Shown here piece after piece: positions 1 to 8,556 of a DNA stretch of 64,000 nt; position 1 is the first letter of the stretch, and the number at the start of each line of letters is the position of its first letter. Made by a program: the position numbers and the translations under genes. The DNA is taken from positions 1,488,001 through 1,552,000 of the forward strand of contig CAWJLP010000007.1 in NCBI GenBank assembly GCA_963843745.1, given 5' to 3'. Below the pieces are notes generated by a model that saw only the letters and a program-made list of their open reading frames with translations, was not told the origin of the DNA and made no database searches. Origin of the DNA: Trebonia sp963843745 (GTDB taxonomy: Bacteria > Actinomycetota > Actinomycetes > Streptosporangiales > Streptosporangiaceae).

Positions 1-504
1 GTGGACAACGACCCGATGGTGCTGTCGCACGCCCGCGCGATGATGACGTCCGCGCCCGGCGGCGCGATCGGCTTTGTCGACGCGGACGTCCGCGATGCTG
101 ACGCGATCGTGGCGGGCGCGGGGGCGACCCTGGACTTCGGCCTGCCGGTCGCGGTCCTGCTGCTGTTCACGCTCTCCTACGTCGAGGACGCCGCGGAGGC
201 GGCCGCGGTGGTGCCAGCGCTGATGGCGGCGGTGCCGTCCGGCAGCTACGCCGCGGGCTACCACGTGGCGAGCGACGTGGACCCGGCGCTGGAAGAGGCG
301 GCCAGGCAGTGGATCAAGATGATGCCCGCGCAGCCCATCACGCTCCGCTCCCGCGCCGAGGTCGCCGCCCTCGTGGCCGGCCTCGAGCCGGTCCCGCCCG
401 GCCTGGTCCCCATCACCGAATGGCGCCCCGACCCCACCGCCCCCGCCGACAGCAGCCCCGGGCACACCGTCCCCGTCCACGGCGTCGTGGCCCGCAAGCC
501 ATAG
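1..504 (+). CDS. SAM-dependent methyltransferase, DUF574-like (3' part)
   Basis: This is the C-terminal 167 residues of a gene that begins before the window. The opening VDNDPMVLSHARAMM matches the acidic SAM-binding segment after strand beta-2 of actinobacterial SAM-dependent methyltransferases of the Methyltransf_19 (DUF574) type. The later run AVLLLFTLSYVED resembles the motif-IV strand of that family. The glycine-rich SAM loop itself lies outside the window. The substrate cannot be inferred, because members of this family are widespread in Streptomyces-like genomes and mostly uncharacterised. The gene faces a convergent neighbour 12 bases away. Confidence 0.75.
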   Translation: MDNDPMVLSHARAMMTSAPGGAIGFVDADVRDADAIVAGAGATLDFGLPVAVLLLFTLSYVEDAAEAAAVVPALMAAVPSGSYAAGYHVASDVDPALEEAARQWIKMMPAQPITLRSRAEVAALVAGLEPVPPGLVPITEWRPDPTAPADSSPGHTVPVHGVVARKP

Positions 505-516
505 CCCCGACTCGAG

Positions 517-1470
517 TCAGGGAGTTCCCGGCTGCGGCAGCCAGCCGCCTGAGCCGGTGCCGGAGCCGACCAGGTACCGGTCGGCCAGGTGGTTCAGCAC
601 CCGCCGCGCCTGCCGGAACCGCTCCGCGACCTCGCCCACGACGTCCAGCCGCGCGGTGCGCACCGGGGCGGTCGCCAGCGCGGCCCGGTACCAGCGCGCG
701 CCCAGGTACTCCAGCAGGTCGAGCGCGGGCGCGGCGGCCAGCCCGTCCCGGTCGGCGGCCGGGACCCGCGCGGAGCGCAGCAGCCGGGACACGTCCACCG
801 GCCCGAAGGCGTGCATCGCCGAATAGTCAGGGAACACCCCGGCAAGGAACAGCGACACGTCGCCCAGCCTGCGGTAGATGCCGGGCCGCGACTCTTCCGG
901 CGCCACCTCGATCAGCCCGGCCAGCTTCACCGGGTCAAGCTCGCTGAACCGCCGCGTGCGCGACCGCCCGCCAGACCCGGCGCCAGGACCGGGTGCAGAG
1001 CCGGGCCCAGAACCGCCCCACCGCGACGGCACCCGGTACCGTCCGCTCGCGACCCGGGTGAACGACGCCAGCAGCTCCGCGAGGAACAGCCGTCGCTCCG
1101 CGGAGCCAAGGAAATCGCGCAGCTCAGGGGCGTCGAAGACAGGGACCCGCTGGCGCAGCCCGGACCGTTCCGGCAGGTAGTCCATGGCTGCCAGGTCCGC
1201 GACCGTCCGGTGCACCGCCACGCCGAAGGCGAGGAACGGCGACGCGAACACCAGCACCTCCGGCGCCGCAGGCGGTGCCGGGGACGCCGGGGACGCCGGG
1301 GACACCGTCCCGAACACCGCGGAGAACACCCGCGGGTCCGCCAGCAGCCCCTCGATGGCGGCGGCGTCACCGGCCAGCTCCGCGACCGCGGCGGCAGAGG
1401 CACCCACGGCCTGCGCGATCAGCCGAAGGTCCGCCTCGGTGAGGTAGTCGGCGTACGCGGAAACCTCCAT
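517..1470 (-). CDS. Hypothetical protein, 317 aa
   Basis: I do not recognise this protein. It has no signal peptide or membrane segment. The N-terminal ~65 residues are Ala/Leu-rich and predicted helical. Residues about 65-125 form a hydrophobic core with an LVFASPFLAFGVAVHRT-like stretch, and a Gly/Ser/Pro-rich low-complexity linker near residue 165 separates it from a second Leu/Arg-rich helical half. It looks like a soluble two-domain cytoplasmic protein. It is transcribed convergently to the methyltransferase and divergently from the MetE-like gene 44 bases away. Codon use is ordinary for the region, which supports it being a real gene. Confidence 0.6.
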   Translation of the reverse strand: MEVSAYADYLTEADLRLIAQAVGASAAAVAELAGDAAAIEGLLADPRVFSAVFGTVSPASPASPAPPAAPEVLVFASPFLAFGVAVHRTVADLAAMDYLPERSGLRQRVPVFDAPELRDFLGSAERRLFLAELLASFTRVASGRYRVPSRWGGSGPGSAPGPGAGSGGRSRTRRFSELDPVKLAGLIEVAPEESRPGIYRRLGDVSLFLAGVFPDYSAMHAFGPVDVSRLLRSARVPAADRDGLAAAPALDLLEYLGARWYRAALATAPVRTARLDVVGEVAERFRQARRVLNHLADRYLVGSGTGSGGWLPQPGTP

Positions 1471-1523
1471 ACATCACCTCATACCCGTGGACACCTGTAC
1501 TTATCCGGCGAAGAGTGGTAACC

Positions 1524-2633
1524 ATGGCCACCCCGCACCACGCCGAACACGTGGGCAGCCTCCTCCGGCCGCCCTATCTCCTCCGGGCCCGCGAGGCTCA
1601 CGAAACGGGCGAGCTCGCGACGGCGCAGCTCCGCGAGGTCGAGGACCGCGCGATCGCGGAGCTCCTCGAGATCCAGAAGCAGGCCGGCCTGACCGTGTTC
1701 ACCGACGGCGAGGCGCGCCGCGAGTCCTGGCGGGCAGGCCTCCTGGAGTCGCTCGGCGGCGTCGAGCCGGCCAGCAGGACGCTGCGCTGGTACCGGGACG
1801 GCAAGGAGCTGTCACCGGAAGAGACGCTCAGCGACGGCGCGGTCGCGGTGGCCAAGGTGTCGAGAAAACAGGACCTCACCGGCGTCGAGGCCCGCTTTAT
1901 GACCGAGCACGCGCCCGGCCCGTTCAAGATCACGATGATCAGCGCCTCGATGGGCGGGATGATCTGGAACCGCGAACGCAGCTCCGCCGTCTACCCGGCG
2001 CCGAGCGACCTCATCGACGACCTCGCGGCCCTCCAGATCGACGAGATCGGCGGCCTGGCCGCGAGCGGCGTTCGCTGGGTCCAGCTCGACTCGCTCAGCT
2101 ACAACCAGGTGATCGACCCGGGCGCCACCGGCCGCACCAGGGCCGCCCTCAGCCCGGAGCAGGCCCTCGACGCCGCGGTCACCGTGGACAGCAACATCGT
2201 CTCCGCCGTCAAGCGCGAGCACCCAGACCTCACCGTGGGCATGCACATCTGCCGCGGCAACTACCGCAGCTCCTGGATGGCGCAGGGCGGCTACGAGCCG
2301 GCCGCCGAGCGGCTGTTCAACGAGGTTCCCGTCGACAGGTTCCTGCTCGAGTACGACACGGAGCGCGCCGGCGGCTTCGAGCCGCTCCGCTTCGTCCCGC
2401 CAGGGCCGACGGTGGTCCTCGGCCTGGTCACCACCAAGGTCCCCGAGCTGGAAACCCGCGACGACCTGCTGCGCCGCATCGACGAGGCCGCCCGCTACGT
2501 GCCGCTCGGGCAGCTGGCGCTCAGCCCGCAGTGCGGCTTCGCCTCCGGCTCCCTCGGCAACCTCATCACGGTCGACGACGAGCGCCGCAAGCTCGATCTC
2601 GTCGTCTCGGTGGCTGGCCAGGTGTGGGGATGA
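1524..2633 (+). CDS. MetE-like cobalamin-independent methionine synthase family protein
   Basis: About 369 residues resembling the C-terminal catalytic barrel of cobalamin-independent methionine synthase and its short stand-alone relatives, which transfer methyl groups to thiols using a zinc site. Family-like segments are HVGSLLRP near the N-terminus, TDGEARRESW near residue 55, VQLDS near 190, a HICRGNYR zinc-ligand region near 240, LEYD, and a terminal LSPQCGF motif carrying a second Cys. It lacks the N-terminal half of full-length MetE (~750 aa), so it may not be the biosynthetic enzyme. An in-frame GTG at 1515 is an alternative start. I chose the ATG at 1524, which opens MATPHHAEHVGS. Confidence 0.75.
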   Translation: MATPHHAEHVGSLLRPPYLLRAREAHETGELATAQLREVEDRAIAELLEIQKQAGLTVFTDGEARRESWRAGLLESLGGVEPASRTLRWYRDGKELSPEETLSDGAVAVAKVSRKQDLTGVEARFMTEHAPGPFKITMISASMGGMIWNRERSSAVYPAPSDLIDDLAALQIDEIGGLAASGVRWVQLDSLSYNQVIDPGATGRTRAALSPEQALDAAVTVDSNIVSAVKREHPDLTVGMHICRGNYRSSWMAQGGYEPAAERLFNEVPVDRFLLEYDTERAGGFEPLRFVPPGPTVVLGLVTTKVPELETRDDLLRRIDEAARYVPLGQLALSPQCGFASGSLGNLITVDDERRKLDLVVSVAGQVWG

Positions 2634-2670
2634 CCCAGCCGGGGCACCAGGAAAGATAGGAGGTGCGAGC

Positions 2671-2805
2671 ATGCGGCTGGGCAAGGAAAAGGCGGCGGGC
2701 TACGTCGAGGACACAGAAACCGCCTCCGCGGCGGCGGATCTGATCACCGATCCGGAACGTACGCAGCCGGCTCCGGAACCAGAACCGGCTGTCCCGGCTC
2801 GCTGA
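2671..2805 (+). CDS. Small hypothetical protein, 44 aa
   Basis: A 44-residue ORF starting MRLGKEKAAGY and ending in a Pro/Glu/Ala-rich tail (APEPEPAVPAR). It is preceded by a near-perfect Shine-Dalgarno run, AGGAGGTG, at 2659-2666 with good spacing, which is the main reason to call it. It sits between the MetE-like gene (37 bases upstream) and the Cys-rich gene (24 bases downstream), all on the plus strand, so it is probably co-transcribed. There is no signal peptide, membrane helix or recognisable domain, and the tail looks disordered. Function unknown. Confidence 0.5.
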   Translation: MRLGKEKAAGYVEDTETASAAADLITDPERTQPAPEPEPAVPAR

Positions 2806-2829
2806 CCGGGCGGCTGGCGAGACACCCCG

Positions 2830-3534
2830 GTGGCGTGGTTCCCCATACCCGGGCACCCGGGAGGGCCGCCGGGCGCTGAGCGCCCGGACCGGCCGTTCAC
2901 CGGGTACAAGCTGGCGCGCGCGGTGCTGTCCGCGGACTGCGCCAAGACGGCGTTCGCCGGGCTGACCCTCGGCGCGGAGCGCGTGTACGGCGTCACGGCC
3001 GAGGCGTCCTGCGTGTGGACGCCGCGGCACGCGCCGCCGCGCCGCTGGTGCGGCTGCGGGTTCTACTGCCTGCATGACGTGTCCGACGCGCAGGCCCTCG
3101 GCTGCGCGACAGAGAACCGGACCGCGTTGCTGATCGAGGTCGCGGCCTCCGGCCGGTACATCCGCTACGAGCGCGGGCTGCGCTACAGCAGGCAGCGGGT
3201 CCGGGTGATCTCGGGCTGCTGGTGCGACTGCGGTAACCCGGGGACGGCGCTGACCGACGCGGGCACCGGCCTGGTCGGCTGGCGGCACCTGAGCCCGGTC
3301 TGCGACCGGTGCTCGGCCGGCCGCCGGGCGCTGCGGCTCGCCGAGTTCGCCGCGCTCCTCGATGGCCGCGTGCAGGTGGAAACCCCGCCAGGAACATCCG
3401 GCGTCGGCGCGCCGGGCGCCGGGGACATGCCCGTTCCGCCGCAAGCCGGGGAATCGCCGTATGCGGTGCTGTCCGCCGAGATCGCGCTGCTGCACGCCCG
3501 CCTCGACGACCTGCAGTCCCGGCTGGACCGCTGA
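2830..3534 (+). CDS. Cys-rich hypothetical protein
   Basis: A 234-residue soluble protein with clustered Cys pairs: RRWCGCGFYCL near residue 76, CWCDCG near 137, and CDRC near 158. The pattern (a CxCGFY motif followed about 30 residues later by an EVAASGRYIRYERGLRYSR-type strand) resembles a family of unnamed actinobacterial proteins with a conserved GCxCGxYA...HERGYRAE core. The Cys pairs suggest metal, perhaps zinc, binding, but no catalytic site is apparent. The C-terminal ~50 residues end in a short heptad-like helix (AEIALLHARLDDLQSRLDR) that could dimerise. The start is GTG. The transporter gene follows 11 bases later. Confidence 0.65.
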   Translation: MAWFPIPGHPGGPPGAERPDRPFTGYKLARAVLSADCAKTAFAGLTLGAERVYGVTAEASCVWTPRHAPPRRWCGCGFYCLHDVSDAQALGCATENRTALLIEVAASGRYIRYERGLRYSRQRVRVISGCWCDCGNPGTALTDAGTGLVGWRHLSPVCDRCSAGRRALRLAEFAALLDGRVQVETPPGTSGVGAPGAGDMPVPPQAGESPYAVLSAEIALLHARLDDLQSRLDR

Positions 3535-3545
3535 GTTGCGCGCGG

Positions 3546-4478
3546 ATGGAACTGGCGATCGTGCTGGCCCTGGCCGCGAGCGTGTGTACCGCCACCTCCT
3601 CGGTCTGCCAGCGCCTCGGCGCGCGGCACCTTGAGGCGGGCGGGCACCAGGTACGCGGCTTCGACCCCTTGCTGGTCTTCCGGCTGGCGACCCAGCCGGT
3701 CTGGCTGCTCGGCTTCACCGCCATGATCGCCGGCTTCGTGCTCCAGGTGGCCGCGCTGCACTTCGGCCCGCTGGCGCTCGTGCAGCCGATCCTCACGGTC
3801 GAGCTGCTGCTGGTCTTCGGCTATCTCGCGATGCGTACCCGGGGCCGGGGAATGCGATGGCACGAGTGGCTGGCCGCGGTCGCCATGTCGGCGGGCGTCA
3901 GCGTGTTCCTGCGCGCGGCCTCGCCGTCGCAGGGCCAGCCGCACGCCCCGGCCTTGTCGTGGTGGCTGGGAGGCCTGGCCACGGCGGCGGTCGCGGGCAC
4001 CGCCATCGCCGCGTCCAGGGGCGGGTCCGCCACGCGCCGCGCCGCCTTCCTGGGCATCGCGACCGGCGTCAGCTGGGGGTTCATCGCCGCGGTCATCAAG
4101 GAGCTGAGCTCGCACGTGGACGGCGGCCCCAGCGCGATCTTCGCCAACTGGTCGGTCTACGTCCTCATGGCGGCGGGGGCGGGGGTCCTGCTGCTGACCT
4201 CGCACGCGATGGCGGCCGGCCCGCTGGCCGCCTCACAGCCCGGGTTCACCCTCGGCGACCCGATCACCGCGATCCTGCTCGGCGCCTTCCTGTTCAGCGA
4301 GACGCTGCAGACCTCTCCGGCGGCGCTGGCCGCGGAAGTGCTCGGCCTGGCCGTGCTTGCCCTGGGCGTCTGGGTGCTGAGCCGCAGCGACCTGATCACC
4401 GGCCACGCGGCCGCCCAGCCCGGCGGCCCGCCCCGCCCCGCCGCCGATCGGCGGCCCGAAACAACTTCCTATCAGTGA
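3546..4478 (+). CDS. DMT-superfamily membrane transporter
   Basis: A 310-residue integral membrane protein with about nine to ten hydrophobic segments, starting at the ATG of MELAIVLALAASVCTATSSV. The two-fold layout (helices about 1-145 and 160-300) and the small-residue-rich helices fit the drug/metabolite transporter superfamily, closest in appearance to EamA- or NIPA-like members. The substrate is unknown. The C-terminal ~25 residues are Pro/Arg-rich and cytoplasmic. An upstream in-frame extension exists, but it overlaps the previous gene and has no transporter character, so the ATG at 3546 is preferred. Confidence 0.75.
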   Translation: MELAIVLALAASVCTATSSVCQRLGARHLEAGGHQVRGFDPLLVFRLATQPVWLLGFTAMIAGFVLQVAALHFGPLALVQPILTVELLLVFGYLAMRTRGRGMRWHEWLAAVAMSAGVSVFLRAASPSQGQPHAPALSWWLGGLATAAVAGTAIAASRGGSATRRAAFLGIATGVSWGFIAAVIKELSSHVDGGPSAIFANWSVYVLMAAGAGVLLLTSHAMAAGPLAASQPGFTLGDPITAILLGAFLFSETLQTSPAALAAEVLGLAVLALGVWVLSRSDLITGHAAAQPGGPPRPAADRRPETTSYQ

Positions 4479-4551
4479 TGACCACTTTGCCGCCCGATTC
4501 GTCCGATTTATCCCCACGTAACTGATGGGAGGATGAGCGACGGCCTGCCGG

Positions 4552-6439
4552 CTACGGCTCGTTGACGCCGGCGAGCAGGTCGAGGACCTGCTCGCCGTAT
4601 TTGGCTAGCTTGGCTTCGCCGACCCCGTTGATCTCCGACAGCTCGGCCAGCGTCGCTGGCCGAGCCATGGCGATCGCGCGGAGCGTCGCGTTCTGGAAGA
4701 CCGTGTAGGCGGGCAGGCTCTGCTCCCTGGCGGTGGCGCCGCGCCAGGCGCGGAGCTCCTCGAAGACCGCGGCGTCCGCCGCGGACAGGTCGGCCGCCTC
4801 GACCGGCGCCGAGCCGGCCCCGGCGGCCCCGGCGGCAGCCGAGCGGCGCCCGGCCCGCGGCGCCTTCGGCGTCGGGACGTCGCGGCGGAGCATGACCAAG
4901 CGGTCGCCGCGCAGCACCTCCCCGCTGGACGGCGTGATCGCCAGCGTCTGGTACTCGCCGACGACGGTGAGCAGGTCGCGGGCGAGCAGCTGGCGGACGA
5001 CGCCGCGCCATTCGGCTTCGCGCAGTTCGGTGCCGATGCCGAAGGTCTTCAGCTCGTGATGCCCGTACTGCGCCACGCGATCGGTCTTGCGGCCGAGCAG
5101 GATGTCGATGACCTGCCCGGCGCCGAACCGCTGGTCCCGCTCCCTGTCCAGCCGCACGATGGTGGACAGCAGCTTCTGCGCGGGTACCGTGCCGTCCCAC
5201 ACCTCCGGCGGCGACAGGCAGGTGTCACAGTTGGCGCAGGCACCGGTCCGTTCGGAAAAATAAGCCAGCAGCTGCGTGCGGCGGCAGTCCGTTGTCTCGC
5301 ACAGCGCGAGCATCGCGTCCAGGTGCGACGCCAGCCGCCGCCGGTGCGCGAGGTCGCCGTCGGAGCCGTCGATCAGCCGCCGCTGCTGCACCACGTCGGC
5401 GAGGCCGTAGGCGAGCCACGCGGTCGCGGGCAGCCCGTCGCGCCCGGCCCGCCCTGTCTCCTGGTAGTACCCCTCGACAGAGCGCGGCAGGTCCAGGTGC
5501 GCGACGAACCGCACGTCCGGCTTGTCGATCCCCATCCCGAACGCGATCGTGGCGACCATCACGAGGCCGTCCTCGCGCAGGAAGCGGGCCTGATGCGCGG
5601 CGCGGGTGCCGGCGTCGAGGCCGGCGTGGTACGGCAGCGCGGTGATGCCCTGCTCGGAGAGGAACGCGGCGACCCGCTCGGTGGAGTCGCGGGTCAGGCA
5701 GTAGACGATCCCCGCGTCTCCCGGGTGCTCTGTGCGCAAGAACTGCAGCAGCTGCTTCTTAGGTTCATTTTTCGGAACGATCCGGTATTGCACGTTCGGC
5801 CGGTCGAATGACGACACGAACAGCCGGGCGCCGGCCAGCTTGAGCCTGATGGCGATCTCTTCCCGCGTCGTCTGGGTGGCGGTGGCGGTCAGCGCGATCC
5901 GCGGCACGTCGGGCCACCGCTCGTGCAGCACCTGGAGCTCGAGGTAATCGGGGCGGAAATCGTGGCCCCACTGGGACACGCAGTGCGCCTCGTCGATCGC
6001 GAACACCGAGATCCTCGCGTCGTCGAGGAGTTTGAGCGTCGCCTCGGTGCGCAGCCGTTCCGGCGCGAGGTAGAGCAGGTCGAGCTCGCCGGACCGGAAC
6101 TCCTGCTCCACGACGTGCCTGGTCCCCGGGTCCTGCGTGGAGTTGAGGAAGTCCGCGCGGATCCCCAGCTGCTGCAGCGCCTGGACCTGGTCTCTGCATC
6201 AGCGCGATCAGCGGCGAGATCACCACGCCGGTGCCGGGGCGGACCAGCGCGGGGATCTGGTAGCACAGCGACTTCCCGCCGCCGGTCGGCATCAGCACGA
6301 GCGCGTCGCCGCCGCCGATGACGTGGCCGATGATCTCCGCTTGCCGGTCGCGGAAGCTCTCGTAGCCGAACACGCGGTGCAGCACCGTCGCGGCGCGGCG
6401 CGCGCCGTCCTGCGTGCTGGATTCGCTGGGGGTGGCCAC
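4552..6439 (-). pseudogene. recQ: RecQ-family ATP-dependent DNA helicase, frameshifted
   Basis: RecQ unwinds DNA 3'-5' during recombination and repair. Residues 1-82 read from a GTG at 6439 carry the Walker A motif TGGGKS and run to SPLIALMQ. The frame then breaks, and the rest continues one frame away with DEAH near 149-152, the QETGRAGRDG arginine-finger motif, the zinc-site Cys set (about 380-407), and a C-terminal HRDC domain ending at 4552. The family sequence after ALMQ should be DQVQAL. The DNA gives this exactly if one base is removed within TCTCT at 6191-6195. The corrected length is 1887 nt (628 aa), normal for RecQ. It is either a genuine null allele or a consensus error. Confidence 0.9.
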
Positions 6440-6474
6440 GCGGTGATTCTACGGTCGGGCACCGACAACCGGGC

Positions 6475-6899
6475 TCATTCGATGCGCGTGGCGACCGGGG
6501 TGCCGAGTTCGACGGTGCGGCTGACCGTGCAGAGCTGCTCGTGGGACCTCTTCACCGCGTCCGGCAGCAGCGCGCGGGCCTTGTCGCCGCCCTCGCCGTC
6601 AGGGAACCTGATCTGGAACGTCACCGTGATGTCCGTCAGGGAGTTGCGGCCCTTCTCGTCGCGCAGCTTCTCCGCGCCGACGTCCACCGGAACGAGTCGG
6701 GCTCGGCGCGCCGCGAGGTGAGGATGTCGACGTCGATCGCGGTGCACGCGCCGATGGCGGTCAGCAGCAGCTCCACCGGCGAGAAGTCCGCCGAGTCGGC
6801 CGTCCCCACGGTGATCGTCCCGCCGCGGGCATTGGTGACGGTGTAATGGCTGTTCGAGATCCGCTCGATCGTCACCTGGCGATGCGTGTCTTCGGTCAT
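6475..6899 (-). pseudogene. OsmC/Ohr-family protein, frameshifted
   Basis: OsmC-family proteins are small cytoplasmic peroxide-detoxifying or thiol enzymes with two conserved cysteines. The first part (MTEDTHRQVTIERISNSHYT... to DSFR) carries the first Cys in a TAIGACTAIDV motif. The second part, in another frame, carries the second Cys in EQLCTVSRTVELGTPV and ends at 6475. The two join cleanly if one C is restored in the CCACC|GG run at about 6685-6690 (expected FRVDVGAEKLRDEK). The corrected ORF is 426 nt, 141 aa, a normal size. It lies 35 bases from the frameshifted recQ gene, so both breaks deserve read-level checking. Confidence 0.8.
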
Positions 6900-6922
6900 G
6901 GCTCCCACCCTGCCAGGACCCG

Positions 6923-7930
6923 TCAGGACTCGTCGAGGCGGACCAGGATGACGCCGGTCAGGATGAGCGCGCCGCCGAGGAACTGCGTCGTGGTCGGCAC
7001 CTGGGCCAGCAGCACCCAGGCGAACGCCGTGGCGAACAAGACCTCCGCCAGGGCGACGAACGACCCGAGCTTGGCTCCGAGGCGCCGGGCGGCTGCGATG
7101 CCCGTGACGTACGCGAAGGCAGCCGCCAGCACCGACAGTCCGAGGACCGGTACCAGCCAGCTCACCTGGTGGTTCAGCAGCGTCACGTCCGCGCTCGAGA
7201 ACGCCAGCGGCGCCAGTCCGGTCAGCCCGGACACGGCGAGCACGGCCGCGCCGACGATCATCCCGCCCCACGTCATGACCACGGGCGGCAGCGGGTCCGC
7301 GCCTGCCTTGGCGGACAGGATGAAGTACACCGCCATGCTGACCGCGGCGAGCAATGCCCAGAGCACGCCGACCGGGCTGATGCCGCCGGGTCCCGACAGG
7401 TCCAGCATCAGCGCCAGGCCGCCGATCGCCGCGGCGCTGCCCGCTATGGTCAGCCGCCGCGGCCGCTGGCCGTGCCGCGCCCACAGCCACCCCACCACGA
7501 GCAGGATGCCCATGTACTCGATCAGGAGGGCGATGCCCACCGGCATCCGGGCGATCGCGTTGAAGTAGCCGAGCTGGCAGGCGGCCACTCCGACGCAGCC
7601 GTAGGCGACCGTGCGCCAGCCCCACCGCCGGAGCAGCGCCCACCGGCCGCGCAGCTGCACCAGCGCGGGCCCGGTGAGGACCAGGGCCGCGATCGACACC
7701 CGGGCGAGCACCGCGCCGGCCGGGGACCAGCCGGCGCCGATCAGCGCCGTCCCGAACGTGCCCGACGTGCCGAACGCCGCGGCGGACATCAGCCCGATGA
7801 CGAGCCCGGCGCCGCGCCTGCCCCCGACGTTACTGACGGGGACGTCCAGCGTGCCGGTGGTTTCACGTGTGACGGTTTCCAGCATGTCGCCGTTGCCGGG
7901 CCGGTCGTCCAGTGCACGTGCACTGCGCAT
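6923..7930 (-). CDS. EamA/RhaT-type DMT exporter
   Basis: About 335 residues with ten predicted membrane helices in two EamA repeats (about 45-175 and 185-330). Family-like features are the opening GLMSAAAFGTSGTFG of repeat one, IEYMGILLVVGWLW at its end, and the FVALAEVLFATAFAWVLL / FLGGALILTGVILV pair near the C-terminus. Such proteins usually export metabolites or amino-acid derivatives, but the substrate here is unknown. Possible starts are the first M in frame at 7948, the ATG at 7930 (MRSARALDD), or 7885. It is divergently transcribed from a CGNR-type regulator, a pairing that suggests regulation by that neighbour. Confidence 0.8.
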   Translation of the reverse strand: MRSARALDDRPGNGDMLETVTRETTGTLDVPVSNVGGRRGAGLVIGLMSAAAFGTSGTFGTALIGAGWSPAGAVLARVSIAALVLTGPALVQLRGRWALLRRWGWRTVAYGCVGVAACQLGYFNAIARMPVGIALLIEYMGILLVVGWLWARHGQRPRRLTIAGSAAAIGGLALMLDLSGPGGISPVGVLWALLAAVSMAVYFILSAKAGADPLPPVVMTWGGMIVGAAVLAVSGLTGLAPLAFSSADVTLLNHQVSWLVPVLGLSVLAAAFAYVTGIAAARRLGAKLGSFVALAEVLFATAFAWVLLAQVPTTTQFLGGALILTGVILVRLDES

Positions 7931-8016
7931 CCGCCTGCTCCTCGTCATCAGCGACGCGTAAGTGGTAAAAATGAGTTACGGTAATGACACTACTCGTGGG
8001 CGGCGAAAGAGGTCAA

Positions 8017-8556
8017 ATGCTTTTTGCCCATGACACCGAGGTTTCGCTGAACGCTACCGCCGCGCTGATCAACACCGCGCGCGGCGGCAGGGAAGAGCTG
8101 CCCGACGTGGCCGCCCTCGACCAGTTCACCGAGTACTGGCGGTGGACCGGCAGTCGCACCCATGACCAAGAGGAACTCGACCAGGTCAGGCAGCTCCGCC
8201 CGCGTCTCGCGCGGCTGTGGGAGATGACCGAGGACGAGGCCGCGGACCTCGTCAACACGCTGCTGCGGGACGCCGGAGCGCTGCCCCAGCTGCTTAAGCA
8301 TGACGGCTGGGACTACCACATCCACGCCACGACGCCGGACGCGCCGCTCGCCGACCGGATGGCGGTGGACGCGGCGATGGCCTTCGCGGACGTCATCCGG
8401 GCCGGTGAGCTGGCCCGCCTCCTGGTCTGCGCCGCGGACGATTGCGACGACGTGGTCGTCGACCTGTCCAAGAACAGGTCGCGCCGGTTCTGCAGCCTGA
8501 CCTGCGCGAACCGCGTCAACGTCGCGGCGTACCGCAGCCGCCGCAGTGCCAGCTAA
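8017..8556 (+). CDS. CGNR zinc-finger / ABATE-domain regulator
   Basis: About 179 residues. The N-terminal ~120 residues match the ABATE-type stress domain (SLNATAALINTARGG, WDYHIHAT) and the C-terminal ~45 the CGNR zinc finger, with Cys at CAADDC and CSLTC and a basic DNA-contact tail VAAYRSRRSAS. In this protein the name-giving CGNR tetrapeptide reads CANR. ATG 8017 is preferred over a possible start at 7984 because it has a Shine-Dalgarno-like AAAGAGG six bases upstream and begins MLFAHDTEV like relatives. It is divergent from the EamA exporter, its most likely regulatory target. Its stop overlaps the stop of the convergent AarF gene. Confidence 0.8.
   Translation: MLFAHDTEVSLNATAALINTARGGREELPDVAALDQFTEYWRWTGSRTHDQEELDQVRQLRPRLARLWEMTEDEAADLVNTLLRDAGALPQLLKHDGWDYHIHATTPDAPLADRMAVDAAMAFADVIRAGELARLLVCAADDCDDVVVDLSKNRSRRFCSLTCANRVNVAAYRSRRSAS

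Noticed and set aside
5056..5811. 251-codon plus-strand ORF opposite recQ, rich in Arg, Val and Gln
   Set aside because: It lies opposite confirmed RecQ motifs; antisense frames are routinely open at this GC content and it shows no domain or ribosome site.
6185..6200. Programmed ribosomal frameshift in recQ
   Set aside because: There is no slippery heptamer or downstream pseudoknot, and RecQ is not known to use recoding. A simple indel explains the break.
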